Source: Gordionus sp. m RMFG-2023
Taxonomy: Eukaryota; Nematomorpha; Gordioida; Chordodea; Parachordodidae
Assembly: GCF_954871325.1 (NCBI RefSeq)
Contig: NC_088778.1
Span: 744,001-808,000, forward strand
Length of the DNA stretch: 64,000 nt
Direction: 5' to 3'
Shown here in pieces: positions 1 to 10,690 of this stretch (the stretch's first letter is position 1; each line of letters begins with the position of its first letter). The translations under genes and the position numbers were made by a program. The notes under the pieces are model-generated. The model had not been told where the DNA came from. It did no database searches and saw only the letters and a program-made list of their open reading frames with translations.

Positions 1-134
1 TATTTAGCAATCCTTTCTGTCCTGCTGATCATGAGGTCTTATCTTCCTATGCCGGAATATCTATAACAGCATTCAATGAGTCTCAAGGCGTACCAAATAA
101 TAAGAATAATACTTATTGTCAACATTGGATGTAA
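1..134 (+). CDS. 3' end of an unidentified gene, cut by the window edge
   Basis: An open frame enters at the left edge (codons in phase with position 3) and runs about 43 codons to TAA at 132-134. Its composition is unlike the AT-rich surroundings: it has several Cys, Pro, His and Trp residues and ends in QHWM. This suggests the terminal exon of a protein-coding gene lying mostly outside the window. I do not recognise a family. The long-TIR element starts 11 bases after the stop, so the gene's 3' flank has been invaded. A chance frame is possible because only 43 codons are visible. Confidence 0.3.
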   Translation, partial: FSNPFCPADHEVLSSYAGISITAFNESQGVPNNKNNTYCQHWM

Positions 135-254
135 AATATACATCTAGACATATAATACCACAAATATTATTGTCTTAAATGGCCAAAATGAATCAAATAT
201 CATTAACCAATAATTAATCATTTTATTCTAATTTTCAATCCTAATACTTATTAC

Positions 255-1518
255 TATACCTACAAAAATACGAATCGAATCGAATAATTCCATTGTTCGT
301 GTTCGTATTCGATTCGAAAATTCGAATCAAATAATGGAATTATTCGTATTCGTTTAAATCGAATAATTTATTATTCGTATTCGTATGAATAATAAAATGA
401 TTATTCGATTCGATTAGTCGAATATTCGATTCGATTCAAAAATTTTATTTACCATGAATTAAAAAAGATCTATTATAAAATTTATTTTGTAAAATTTAAC
501 TAAGGATAAAGACAAACAAATTTTATTAGTGAGACAATATAGAAGCATACATATATAATATATTTATATACAATGTGGAAAAATCAATATAATATTCATA
601 TCTATAATGTAGAAGATAAATCTGACAACAGCCTTTCAAACATAAAGTTTTTCGGATTGTTTCTTCCTTTAACGAAATTCTGTATTTTGTAACCATGTGA
701 GCTCCAACAGAAAAGAGTCGCTCACATGGGGTTGAAGATCCTTGTATCGACAATATGTCCCTCGCCATTTTAGATAACACGGGAAAACGGTCTCCATGTC
801 TTGCCACCATTCTAGTGTTTTATTTGACGTTATTCTCACTTCTTTCAAATATGTGTCAATTTCAGAATTGGCATAACATTCTGTTTAAAAATGACATCCA
901 TATTTGATTGTATTAAAGGTTTACTTTTTGATAAATCATCTTAAAATTATTAAATATAGTTGTAACGTTTATATTATGAGATATAGGTAGGCACTCAAAA
1001 AATTTCAGTTTAAGTCTTGGATCTAATATGATTTATCCATCATCAAATGAAAGAGAAATATCAGGTTTGCCCGTCATTCTTGATGATGGGATTAACAGTT
1101 TATTATAATTGTATATATTATGTGTTATATAAATTACCTTCTTCGTCCATATCTATCATAAAAGAAATTTCTAAAGTAATGGTCTATTATGAGATAAATT
1201 AAAATGGAGTTTCAAAATTTGGCGCAATTTTAATTATTCCACTAGGAGATTTTATTAAATTGAAATAATTTCAATATATGATTTATATATGATTATTTTC
1301 CAATATATATTAATACTATAAATTATTTTAGTCGAATAATCTCGAATAATTTGATCGAATAATAGATAAAAAATTATTCGACGAATAATATATTTTCCTT
1401 ATTCGAATTCGATTCGAATTTTCGAATCGAATAATTGTGTTATTCGTATTCGTAAAATACGAATCGAATCAAATCGAATCAAATCGAATCGAATAACAAA
1501 TAATTCGTTTTAGTTATA
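255..1518 (-). mobile_element. hAT-like element nested in the long-TIR element
   Basis: The sequence is flanked on both sides by CTTATTAC (247-254 and 1519-1526), an 8-bp target duplication typical of hAT. The ends start TATACCTAC on the left and TATAACTAA on the right when read inward. Both ends carry several hundred bases of redundant repeats based on TCGAATCGAATAATTCG in both orientations. Removing 255-1518 plus one duplication restores the continuous left arm of the surrounding element, so this is the younger insertion. It encodes only a transposase remnant (526-810). Confidence 0.8.
526..810 (-). pseudogene. hAT transposase C-terminal dimerisation fragment
   Basis: The minus-strand frame contains SSTPCERLFSVGAHMVT at residues 25-41. 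This matches the signature of the hAT C-terminal dimerisation domain, whose usual form is STPSERLFS followed by a small hydrophobic stretch and a basic segment. The upstream DDE catalytic region and zinc finger are not visible, so this is a fragment of a once much longer transposase (normally over 600 residues). It lies between the redundant subterminal repeats of the hAT-like element, consistent with an internally deleted derivative. Confidence 0.75.
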
Positions 1519-2757
1519 CTTATTACATACTTTCTACCTTAACCTTTGTAAGCTAAATATATAAGATAAATTTATAGAAACCCTTAAACTCACCTCTTAA
1601 TCTCACTTACCCCTATATAGTTTTTAGTACTTGTGTTGTGGTTTCACAGTAAAATCCAAAATTACATGAAAAAAAATGGTTCTTACTTTTTTATAACGTA
1701 TAACTCTTGAATCTCTAGGTTCTGTACATGCATCACTTTTAGTATTATAATAACATTTATTTTCCATTCAAATATATATCCCATATATAGTTATCATTCA
1801 CTAAATACTTTATCCTTTTAATTCCAATTAAACCACCAATATGTCACATATTATGTAACCCACTCACCTTTAAACTTTATTTCAAATGTTGTTCACTTTA
1901 TGAAACTACCTTACTCACCATATTAATAATATATAAACCTTTATTTCAAATGTAGTTCATTTTATGAAACTACCTTACTGACAACATTAATAATATACAA
2001 ATATTAATAAAAATGATTTATTCATCATAATATTTCTTATTCCTTAACCTCACCTAAAAATATACAACATAGCTATTATCTTTATAAATTAATTTATATC
2101 TTTAACATGAAATATTAACTGATAATACTTTTCTTATCCTTTACATGGCATTGTGTTCCGCATAAGTAAATCCTTAGGTCACCTGGCAACATTATAGAAG
2201 ACTTCATATTTATTCATTAAAAATATTTCATATTTATTCATTAAAAATATATCCATATATTCTTCACCCCAAAAGACATCTAAAGAAAGCTCCCATTGTT
2301 CCCTCACCAACCCACGTGATGATCCCGTCCTTTTTGTCCACCAAGGAAAACCTAATTCTCCTGTCAGAAAATAACTGACATTTGATGTATTATATTAAAT
2401 ATATTTCTTCTTTTTTTCACAAAGCTACAACAAAGTGTTGCCAGCTGACCAGGATCGACAACATATGGATTTAGATACACAACGCATAAGTACTAATCAC
2501 TATACAGGGGTAGGTGAGATTAAGAGGTGAGTTTAAGGGTTTCTATAATTTTATCATAAATATTCAGACTTACAAAGCTTAAGATAGAAAGTATGTAATG
2601 AGTATTAGGATTAAAAATTAAAATAAAATGATTAATTATTGGTTAATGATATTTAATTCATTTTGGCCCATTTAAGACAATAATATTTGTGATATTAGAT
2701 GTATTTATTTTGGCCATTTAAGACAATAATATTTGTGGTATTATATGTCTATCTTTT

Positions 2758-3220
2758 AAAAACATTTTTTTTATTTTACATAAATCAATTTTTAATTAAG
2801 TAAAAATTTGATATTAAATATCAAATAATTTAAAGTTTTATTTTTACTTAATATTATTGGAAAAAAAATATATATTTACTAGCTTATTACAACTTAAAAT
2901 TTATTTTTCAATTACAAAATTTAACAAGATTTATATCCATAAGAGGGCGTTAAATACATAAATATGAAAATATATTCTTAGGAAACCAGAATAAATATTG
3001 GATAGCGCTATTTATGTATTTGGGTGTAAATAAATGTGAAAAACCTAAAAAAAATTTAAAAAATAGAGTTTTCTTTGAGATTTAATTAATGAGTAGGTTT
3101 AGAATCGAAAAATAGTAGAAAGTTTGTAAGGAACATATTGCTGGCGTTATTGATTAAAATCTCTTCATTTTTTGTTTATACGTGTATATTTAGGTCTTAA
3201 ACATTATCCTAAAAATATTT
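2758..3220. other. AT-rich spacer, no gene seen
   Basis: Low-complexity AT-rich sequence between the long-TIR element and the retroelement fragment. I see no coding frame, RNA gene or repeat structure here. Confidence 0.5.
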
Positions 3221-3224
3221 TGAA

Positions 3225-3660
3225 AATATTGACGTCATGAATGGTTGGAAGCATTACCAAGTCGTAACCTGGGTAACCTCTATCAGATAAACAATTAAGA
3301 GTTGGCTAGGCCATAGATTGGATGTAACATAGTTCAACCACATACATGCATCAAATGTAAAATATTAATTGACTCCAAATGGAGACATGGTCTAAATTGT
3401 ATATATTAGTCAAGGCAGACATGCAAGCGCAGCAATTAATTTAGCTATTAGCCGTTCTCTTACCAGGGCCCGAATACCAAACATCCTGGAGGCTACTAAT
3501 TTATCATTAGATGATAGCCTAAGACCAGATGGCTTAACTTCCGTGCCTAGATGATAGCCTAAGACCGGATGGCTTAACTTCCGTGCTTTGGTCTTTAGTG
3601 AAATCCTTAATTTGGGACTTCACATTCGTATCTTCTTTTCCAAAAAATTTGAATTCTAAT
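3225..3660 (+). mobile_element. Fossil fragment of a reverse-transcriptase-bearing retroelement (probably LINE-type)
   Basis: Short translated pieces match, in the right order, a conserved region downstream of reverse transcriptase that I know from many invertebrate retroelements: LPSRNLGNL, then PHTCIKC, then DSKWRHGLNC, then RPDGLTSVLW. The base composition is also richer in GC than the flanks. The fragment is old and broken in several places. It has no recognisable ends and no reverse transcriptase domain. The family assignment is from memory, and a non-LTR element is the most likely source. Confidence 0.55.
3511..3597 (+). repeat. 44-bp tandem duplication within the retroelement fragment
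   Basis: The stretch beginning GATGATAGCCTAAGACC occurs twice in tandem with a single visible base difference (CCAGAT versus CCGGAT), each time running on to TTCCGTGC. The near identity of the two units, against a decayed background, indicates a local duplication more recent than most of the decay. Confidence 0.85.
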
Positions 3661-3721
3661 CCGGTTGATATAGCAGAAAATATTCAAAATAAACAAATTA
3701 TATTTTTATACTCACCCTAGA

Positions 3722-3900
3722 ACATATGTCAAGCGGAACTTTAAAATTTTTAAAAAATATAGGCCCCAAGATCAGAGCCCTTACATCAGAACCTAAAGAA
3801 TATTATTTTTTAAAACAAAATCTACAAATCACTATTTTAAAATATATATATATTCTTGTTTTTTTGGGGAACTTGTAGTCCCCACTTCCGTTTTTATAGA
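3722..3900 (+). repeat. Dispersed repeat, copy 1 (second copy at 50.6 kb)
   Basis: About 180 bp beginning CATATGTCAAGCGGAAC and ending near GTAGTCCCCACTTCCG matches 50608-50810 along its whole length at roughly 75 percent by eye. Shared landmarks are CGGAACTTTAAAATTTTT, CCTTACATCAGAACC and GGAACTTGTAGT. The copies have the same orientation. I cannot assign a family, and no clear inverted termini are seen. Confidence 0.65.
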
Positions 3901-4617
3901 ATACGGTTTTATTTTATTTTATATTTGGTATATTAATTTTTATATAATTTTATTTGATAAATTATAATAAAAAAGAAAAAAATATTAAAACTTCTCAAAA
4001 TCGATTTGAAATCAATTAAGACTCACACACACACACAAAAATTTTAACTTAAAATTATCCACCCCCAACCCTTAATGAAATTAAATTATAGTATAGTTTT
4101 TTGGTTTAAGCTTTTTTTTTCGTCCTGCTCTGCTCTTTTTTTAAGCCTATAGGCGTTTAGGTAATAATTTTCGAGTTTGCGCGTACAAGTACCAGCGGTT
4201 TGCCCACACACGTGTAGATAGGGAGTTCTTCATTTTTATTTTTGTCGCTAAATAATTTAGTTCCAGTGGAAATGAGGTTCCTCAACGTTAGAGGTCAAAA
4301 GCGCTCTAAATCACCTATCTCGCAAAGAATTAATATTTTTTTTGCAAGCGAAAATATTTCAAGATAATATTTTTTGACCTGATATTTAAAAAGAATATAA
4401 TATGATATGATATTTTAAAAACAACTTTTTGGCATGAAAATATGATATTTTCCATAATTTCATCATATCATTTAGGTACGGCAATCAATATTAATAATTG
4501 AATTTATTATTAGATTATTTTTTTTTCATCCTTCACTTAATATGTGGAAAAAAATATACGTAAATTTTTTATTGTGTCTGGTTTTTTAGTCTTAAAAAAT
4601 ATAATGTCAGTCAAGGA

Positions 4618-4640
4618 CAGGCTATATTATATAAATAGAT
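4618..4640 (+). promoter_or_regulatory. TATA-like promoter element ahead of the peptide gene
   Basis: The sequence CTATATTATATAAATAG lies about 50-65 bases upstream of the proposed ATG at 4687. In this AT-rich DNA such matches occur by chance, so the support is only its position relative to the signal-peptide exon. Confidence 0.25.
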
Positions 4641-4686
4641 CTATATTATTTTATACTACACATATATATATATATCATTAAAAACT

Positions 4687-7600
4687 ATGTATGCACGTTT
4701 CTTTCGAGCAGAATTTCTATGTATTTTGATCGCGATTATCCTCACGATTCATGGATCTACTCCTTGCACATGTAATTACACTTAATTAATATAAACTCTT
4801 ATACAACTAAACCATGAATTCTTTTAATTTTATATTAAGATAATCCATTTGATAGAGTTGTAAGGGCCCAGCTTACTTATATAGGGAAACACGGTATATA
4901 TATTTAAATATAAAATATACATATATATTAAATTAAAAATAATATTTACATTTATTAATCCTCTTATGGTCAAGGTTGGGAAAGATTCTGTTCTTATTGC
5001 ACCTCACTCCAACACGCTTGTTGCCTTTGCCCGTAAGTCAAATTCAACCTCTCAGTATTAATTTGATTAGATCATGTGATGGATTTTTTAAAAATTAATA
5101 ACCAGATATTGAAATGAATTATTATTATAATGATCTTTTAGCGAGATATCTATAATTTTCAACATTATAATAGAATTAGTGACTGAATTTTCATAGAAAT
5201 AATTGATTTTAGATGGTTTCGCCGGTGATTAATGTTAAATTTATTAACTAATTAGGGGTAAATACTTTTTTAAAACCAAAAAGGGTGATTTGAAATTTAA
5301 TAGATAACTATTATATTATATTGTATTGTATTATATATATATACTTATGGACAAATAATTTTGTCTCGCATCAACTAATTATCAGTCTGAAAACAATATT
5401 TACAATTTTTTATAGTGTAAAAATAAATTTAATAATATTTTGAAGAAATTACAACTATTCTATTAATTAACATAAAATATATATTATCGAAAAAAATGTA
5501 ACAATATTATAAAACAAAAAATGTAATTAGGCTTAAGATTAAGGCAATAGAAATTAGTCATTCATTAAGTGAGATCCTTTGCGGCATATAATATTAATAT
5601 TACTCACTGTGATTAGTCCCAAGATCTTAATAATTTTAAAAATATTTAAGGCTTTAGGTCTGAATGAGCCAATCATGTCAGAAACTGTGGGAACAAATAT
5701 AAATCTAAGTTACTATATTTGCTCGCTTTAAGAAAATTACCCTGCGAAACCAGATGTGCTAAATTCTAAGAGAGAGGTATATCCTGGTTACAAGAATTAG
5801 TTTCAGTAGGGTTTGGTTTAATTCTCGGAGCTGATGCCATAGGGATCCTGGTAGGAAGGAATATTTGTCTTAATGTTAATGATCAAACAGTGCCTTGAAT
5901 AGTCTCCTTTTGAATAGAAACAATGTAGTGGGGAGGGTGGTAGCCTAAGATGACAGTGTTAGTGTTATAGAGAGAGGTCACTGGTGTCATATTTCACAGC
6001 CTAATCGAATTAGAAATTCTAAGTTCTTCGTTGCTAAGTAATAGTGCGACGTTAGAGCTTAATAAGGTTTTATAATTCAATCATACCCCAGATAGGCTCT
6101 ATATAAATTCTTGTTTGTATTGTTCTAATCTCTATTTTATAATGGATTTTTGGAGACGAGGAAGGAACTTTCACACAGTTTTAAAATCTAGGTATTCAAC
6201 GAAATACTTCAACAAAAGCAAATTTAATGGAAAAAGAAGGTTGAGGATGAGAATTGAAGGTCAAACAGGGACATGGCCGAGGCATGTAAAATAAATAGAA
6301 CCGAGGATGAATCAACTTAACAAGATAAATTAAAGGAGTAGTTTTTTGATTACCTATAAAAAAAAAATACAATAATATGAGGATTATTGAAAAACGAAAA
6401 ATAAAGCAAATCTGTATCTATTTGAGGGTATACATTCGGCTATGCGCTGTTTTTGGCGTTTCTACTCCAAAGACTGAGAGTTGGACTTGGAAATACTAAA
6501 TAATAAAGGAAAGCTGTTATAAATAAGTGTATGAATTGGGTCTCTCTATTGTATGACTTATTTTGACTTAATAATAGATTGATAAAATTTAGGAATAATT
6601 TGGGTTGATTATAACATGCCGATAAGTAAGTAGTATACTTTTAAAAAACTTTTCAATGAAAAGAAATACACTTTTTTCTTGTGCTTATATTGAATGCAAT
6701 ATTAAGATCAATTTCTAGGAGGCAAATACCATAAGTGTGATGGATAAGACAAGTTGAAAGAAATCTGCTTCATAGCCCACAGTAACATTCATTGATACGT
6801 GCTATGGGACATTAGTCATGACAGCTGCTATTTTAGGTAGGGACATATTATATTTGAGATCTAGCCGATAACAATATATTTATACTCATTGTGGTATAAA
6901 CAAACTGCGCATTTGCGAAAGAGGCTAAATCCCTAATCAAACTAATTAGCCATAGAGCTATAAAACAATAACCTAGAGGTCTCTTTTGATCCTTCTTAAT
7001 AATGAACCTATAGGTATAGGTTGACCTGTGCGCCGGCCGGCCATTTTTCGTTACACCGAAAACGCCGCCGTTAAGAAAATCACGCCAGCGGAGAAATTTC
7101 TTTATACCTTTTTATTCTAATAATTGGTCAACATCACTTTAAATGTCATTCAGGATTTTGATGAATTTTTATTTTCTACTATTTTAAAATCTTAATTATA
7201 TTGACGTCATTATTAGAATTCAATCACTCAAAAATCTAAAATTCCGAAAGTTACCATAATTTTACAGATTTTTAAAATGGATTCATCTACTTTAATAATT
7301 TAAATAATTTTAGTATTCTAACTCTGGATAATAAAAAATCCATAGTCTTTGCAAAAGAATTAGAGAAATTATTACTGCTCTAAGATATAAAACTGCAGAG
7401 GTTGAATTTGAATTCGAGGAATATCAAAGAAAATGCCTTAGTACACTAGATTTAACATCAAACATGTTAGATCTTGACAGCATTGATCATACCCAGGTAC
7501 CTGGTTTTAAATTGGCAATTCCAATGATAATAGTAACAATAATTCCACGCATATGAAAACCTTAAAATTAAATATCCCAACACTTTGGCATATATATTAA

Positions 7601-8957
7601 TTATGCTAGAAAGCATATCTGGATTAAATAATAAATTAATTAATAATGTTTTGAAAAGAATTGGGAAGCACTTTCTCAAATTATCAAATTATGAATCTGA
7701 TCTGGTAGAAGAACTATTAGCATTTCTTTCAAAATTTAAAGAAACTGTAGAATTTCTTTCAGTACTAAAAGGGCCTACTTTAAACTTGGTGTTACTTTTT
7801 AGAAGTGAAATTGAAACATATTTAATAGTAAATGATAGTGATAGTTCTGAAATTATTTCACTTAAGGATAATATGCTAAAAAAACTTGCGTTACGATTTC
7901 CGGTTTGTAATATGCATATTATATAAGTATATTCTTTTATTTTTTATTTAAAATTATCTAGGTATTGGCTTCTCTTTTAAATCCAAGATGACAATTGTGT
8001 CAAAGTATTTAATAGTACAAATTTGCTCAATTTATAATAAAACATCTTAAACTTATAGAGAATGATGATAATCAGGTAGCAAATATAGCTAATGAGGATG
8101 AAGATGAATTATTAAATTCAAGTTATTTGACAAAATTGGCAAATAAACATTCAACAAATATAAATTATGCTTCTAAGTTAGGTGACTTAGAACAAGAATG
8201 CCACAGTTTTCTTGGAAAACGACATTCACAAGATATGGACGTTCTTTGGAGAGAAAAGAAGAGTGAACTTCCCAATCTTCCCAGGCTCACCAAATAAATT
8301 CTTTGCATTGCGGCGACTAGCACACCTAGTGAAAGAGTTTTCTCTACCGCTGGATTGACGTTAAATTCAAGGAGATCATCATTATGTCCCGAAAATTCAA
8401 ATAAAATAATTTTTATACATGATATTATAAAATTAAGAAATGGATTTTGGGTATAATAAGTTTTCTATTAAATGAATATTAAAAAATATGCGAGATATCT
8501 CTAGAATAGTCTATATTAATTTATTTTTTTTAAATTAATAATTTTTACATACGCGCCGATTTACGCCAATTTTATTGACGAGGGCTAAAAATCGCCGCAC
8601 GGCCGTTTATTAGATTTTTTAAATATTGCGCCGGCGCACAGGTGTAGGTATAGGTCTTATGTCACTATTATCTTAATTAAACACAATTGGTTGAATTGGG
8701 AGGAAGGAATATTGTTATTTTATATATTGTCGAGAAAATTTTGCTATTGTGACCATAAATTTTAGTAACTGCGTTTTGGGGCATGAAGTCTTAAGATATA
8801 TTTGGATTGCAAGACATCCAAATTTTCTTTATTATTGGGACCAACGGTTTCGCTTTAACATGCAATATTGATGGCTGAGCTTAAGTTGCATGGTTGACTT
8901 TTGCTTCAACGAGTTTGGCTTGGTATCCGCTGTCATCATTATTATAGGAAGAGTTAG
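4687..8957 (+). CDS. Candidate three-exon gene for a small secreted Cys-rich peptide
   Basis: Proposed exons are 4687-4771, 4975-5032 and 8948-8957 (stop). Exon 1 starts at ATG 4687, about 50 bases downstream of a TATA-like box, and encodes a signal-peptide-like start: basic residues, then the hydrophobic run FLCILIAIILTI, then a cleavage-like HGSTP. It ends at a GTAATT donor. Exon 2 (58 nt) lies between AAG and a GTAAGT donor and contains a Cys-rich segment including CWERFCSYC and HACCLCP. Exon 3 adds two residues and the stop. Total length is about 50 residues, with 7 Cys in the mature part. Exons 2 and 3 are conserved in the diverged duplicate, with the stop in the same place. In another frame exon 2 is also open (GKDSVLIAPHSNTLVAFAR), so the reading frame is not certain. 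I know no matching family. Intron 2 (3.9 kb) contains a hAT insertion. Confidence 0.35.
6141..6293 (+). CDS. Short basic ORF, function unknown
   Basis: The 50-codon ORF from ATG 6141 to TAA encodes a strongly basic, Arg- and Lys-rich peptide (starts MDFWRRGRNF, contains GKRRLRMRIE). It lies in a part of the segmental duplication that has no counterpart in the second copy. No domain or signal peptide is visible. A chance ORF is quite possible. Confidence 0.12.
7021..8646 (+). mobile_element. hAT element with GC-rich TIRs and 8-bp target duplication
   Basis: The perfect 8-bp duplication GGTATAGG occurs at 7013-7020 and 8647-8654. Inward-reading termini are TTGACCTGTGCGCCGGC and TACACCTGTGCGCCGGC. 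The subterminal sequence is unusually GC-rich (runs of CGCCG) against an AT-rich interior. The element is 1626 bp, shorter than autonomous hATs (usually over 2.5 kb), and carries a decayed transposase in plus orientation. It sits inside intron 2 of the candidate peptide gene and has no counterpart in the partner duplication, so it arrived after that duplication. Confidence 0.85.
7585..8458 (+). pseudogene. Decayed hAT transposase
   Basis: An open stretch at 7585-7926 (113 codons, helical and Leu/Lys-rich) fits the region before the hAT dimerisation domain. After frame disruptions, 8185-8455 encodes ECHSFLGKRHSQD, DVLWREKKSELPNLPRL and, after an in-frame TAA, CIAATSTPSERVFSTAG followed by LTLNSRRSSL. 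That last part is the classic hAT C-terminal dimerisation motif. The N-terminal BED finger and catalytic residues are missing or unreadable. The element can only be mobilised by another transposase, if at all. Confidence 0.8.
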
Positions 8958-9799
8958 CAGATCTGGGAACAGGAAAATATTTGGCGTTCGTTTTGAGTGA
9001 TTTACAAGATATTTTGGGATAGATAAAATTTTGAGGTATTATTTAATATTAACCCATTTCATCGATGAGGACCTCGGGCACTTTAAATCGAGACAAGTAA
9101 TAAGATTTAAAATGAGTCAAGAAAAATAGGCATGAGAACCGCGGTGTCAAATTTATTTATAAATTATATATTTAAAAAAAGACACAAATTTATCTCGAAA
9201 TATATCTAAAATTTATATATATACTTATTAATTTATACGAAAACAAAAATGTATCTTATTTTAAATTTAGATATGTATGTATATATAATAATAATAATAT
9301 TTTAATATAAACTATATTATAGATATCAACTAATGCAATTGGGAGTTTCTTAGACATTCATAAAACTAAAGATTATGGTATGAATTCTACATATGAAAAT
9401 GTATATTGAATATAAATGGGCATATATTTTATAAAGAGGGCAATGTAAACCTACAAATTTGACTTAAAATTAGAGTGTAAGTAAAAAGGCGCTTTAAATT
9501 TTATTATATGATCGATATTAGGGTTTAATTCAATTAAAAAGCAAAGGCAAAAGCAGATATTTATGAAACCAACTGGAGTTATGAATTACCGGATAAACAT
9601 TTATAAGTTATTAAACCAAAATTTGGGGTTTAAGTTCGGCTTGAATTTTAAATTTATTATTTCAGAGAATCATCTTGAATTATAAATAATTAGTTGGTGA
9701 GCGTTATAGTGCTCACACAAATTGAGCATTTCAAACGCTGAGGTACAAATAATGCATTTCGAAGTAGTAAAACGTGAAATGGTCAAATTATCGGTTGAT

Positions 9800-9925
9800 G
9801 TTAGAAACCCGGCCCGCATTTTTTTTTAAATATCCGGCCCGGCCCGGCCCGAACCCGATTATTTTAAATAGAATTAGGTCCGAGCACGGCCCGTACGGGC
9901 CCGGTCTATCTTTGCAGGTCTCTAG
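9800..9925 (-). repeat. GC-rich hAT-type terminal repeat, end of a short element
   Basis: Read on the minus strand, this begins GAGACCTGCAAAGATAG and runs into tandem GGGCCGGGCC units. It matches the left end of the element at 19109. The opposite type of end occurs at 10480-10690. Together they suggest one element of about 0.9 kb or two solo ends; I cannot decide which. Confidence 0.55.
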
Positions 9926-9929
9926 CTTC

Positions 9930-10478
9930 AACGTGTTATTTTTTCAACTTTAAATCATCTTTTGAAGCGCGTTTTTTTTTAAAATTTAAAAATAGGATTT
10001 TACCGGAAATAGAATGCCTATCCTACGAATCGTAGAAAATTTTGCACGTTACTTAGAGCCTTTTATAATTTATAATCTATGGAAAGCTAAATATAAATTA
10101 TATTAAGTTCAAATGTTCTTGGTGAAATTGTCTGATCTTGATGGAGAATACATTTTCCGGTGGCCATTTTTAATTCTATATTTTTGTGTTTCAAAATATT
10201 CCCTCTTCAAACTTATCGAAGCCATTTTAGCTAGTTTCCATTTTTTTTTTTGTAAATTATATTATCGTCGTCTGCCTTTCTTATTTTCATTAATTTCTTT
10301 AAAATATTCAATTTATTACAAAAGATAAGTAATTTATATATATATATTTTTTTAAAATATTTTATATAATATCTCGCAAAATGAAGAATATAAAATAGTA
10401 ATTGATGCATTTATACTTTATAAAAGGGGACTTTTAAATTTTTTTTTGAATATATATCTATAAATTTATCAATTTTAT
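9930..10478. other. AT-rich interval between two GC-rich repeat ends
   Basis: No gene is supported. A 71-codon open frame at 10113-10328 is dominated by Phe, Leu, Tyr and Ser, as expected from chance translation of T-rich DNA. Confidence 0.4.
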
Positions 10479-10479
10479 A

Positions 10480-10690
10480 TTTAATTTTTTTTATGTAAAA
10501 TAAAGATTCAGATTTTATTTATTGAAACTAAACGACATATAACATATGTCTCTTTGATTTTGAGTAATTATAAAATTTAATTTCTATATTTAAATAAATT
10601 CGGGCCGGGCCGGGTCGGGCCGGAAAAACTTTTTAAAAAAAATTTCGGGTTCGGGTCGGACTTGAAAAATTAGGCCCGATACAGATAGCA
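10480..10690 (+). repeat. GC-rich hAT-type terminal repeat, right end
   Basis: The block from TTATGTAAAATAAAGATTC through AACTAAACGACAT to TCGGGCCGGGCCGGG and GAAAAATTAGGCCCGAT matches 19250-19385 in the same orientation and 41905-42110 in reverse. It is the right end of the same short family of non-autonomous elements. Confidence 0.65.

Larger units (their letters stand above)
145..2751. mobile_element. Long-TIR non-autonomous DNA element, interrupted by a hAT insertion
   Basis: Two long arms are inverted copies of each other. The left arm is 145-254 plus 1519-1625, and the right arm is about 2497-2751. The ends read TAGACATATAATACCAC on the left and its complement on the right. Arm identity is roughly 85-90 percent by eye over about 220-260 bp. 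The right arm also carries an internal tandem duplication of about 65 bp (2660-2745). The interior (1630-2490) is AT-rich with no credible ORF, so the element is non-autonomous. A 1264-bp hAT-like element splits the left arm. The exact termini and superfamily are not settled, and no convincing target duplication is seen. Confidence 0.7.
4010..9450 (+). repeat. Segmental duplication, copy 1 (partner 12355-14470)
   Basis: Collinear similarity to 12355-14470 can be followed through blocks 4020-4330, 4940-5345, 5735-6130, 8715-9000 and 9180-9450. Identity is around 75-80 percent in non-coding parts and higher in two short candidate exons. The difference in length comes mainly from sequence present only here (6140-8710, including a hAT element) and from the promoter and first-exon region (4340-4930). 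This is an old local duplication rather than a transposon, since no shared termini are evident. Confidence 0.75.

Noticed and set aside
145-2751. Interpretation of the long-TIR element as a large self-synthesising element
   Set aside because: It is only 2.6 kb, a third of it a nested hAT, with no polymerase, integrase or structural gene.
7467-7679. 70-codon minus-strand frame
   Set aside because: It lies inside the hAT element, opposite the plus-strand transposase remnant, and has no features of its own.
10113-10328. 71-codon frame
   Set aside because: Phe/Leu/Tyr-dominated composition is expected by chance in T-rich DNA. No neighbours or splice context support it.
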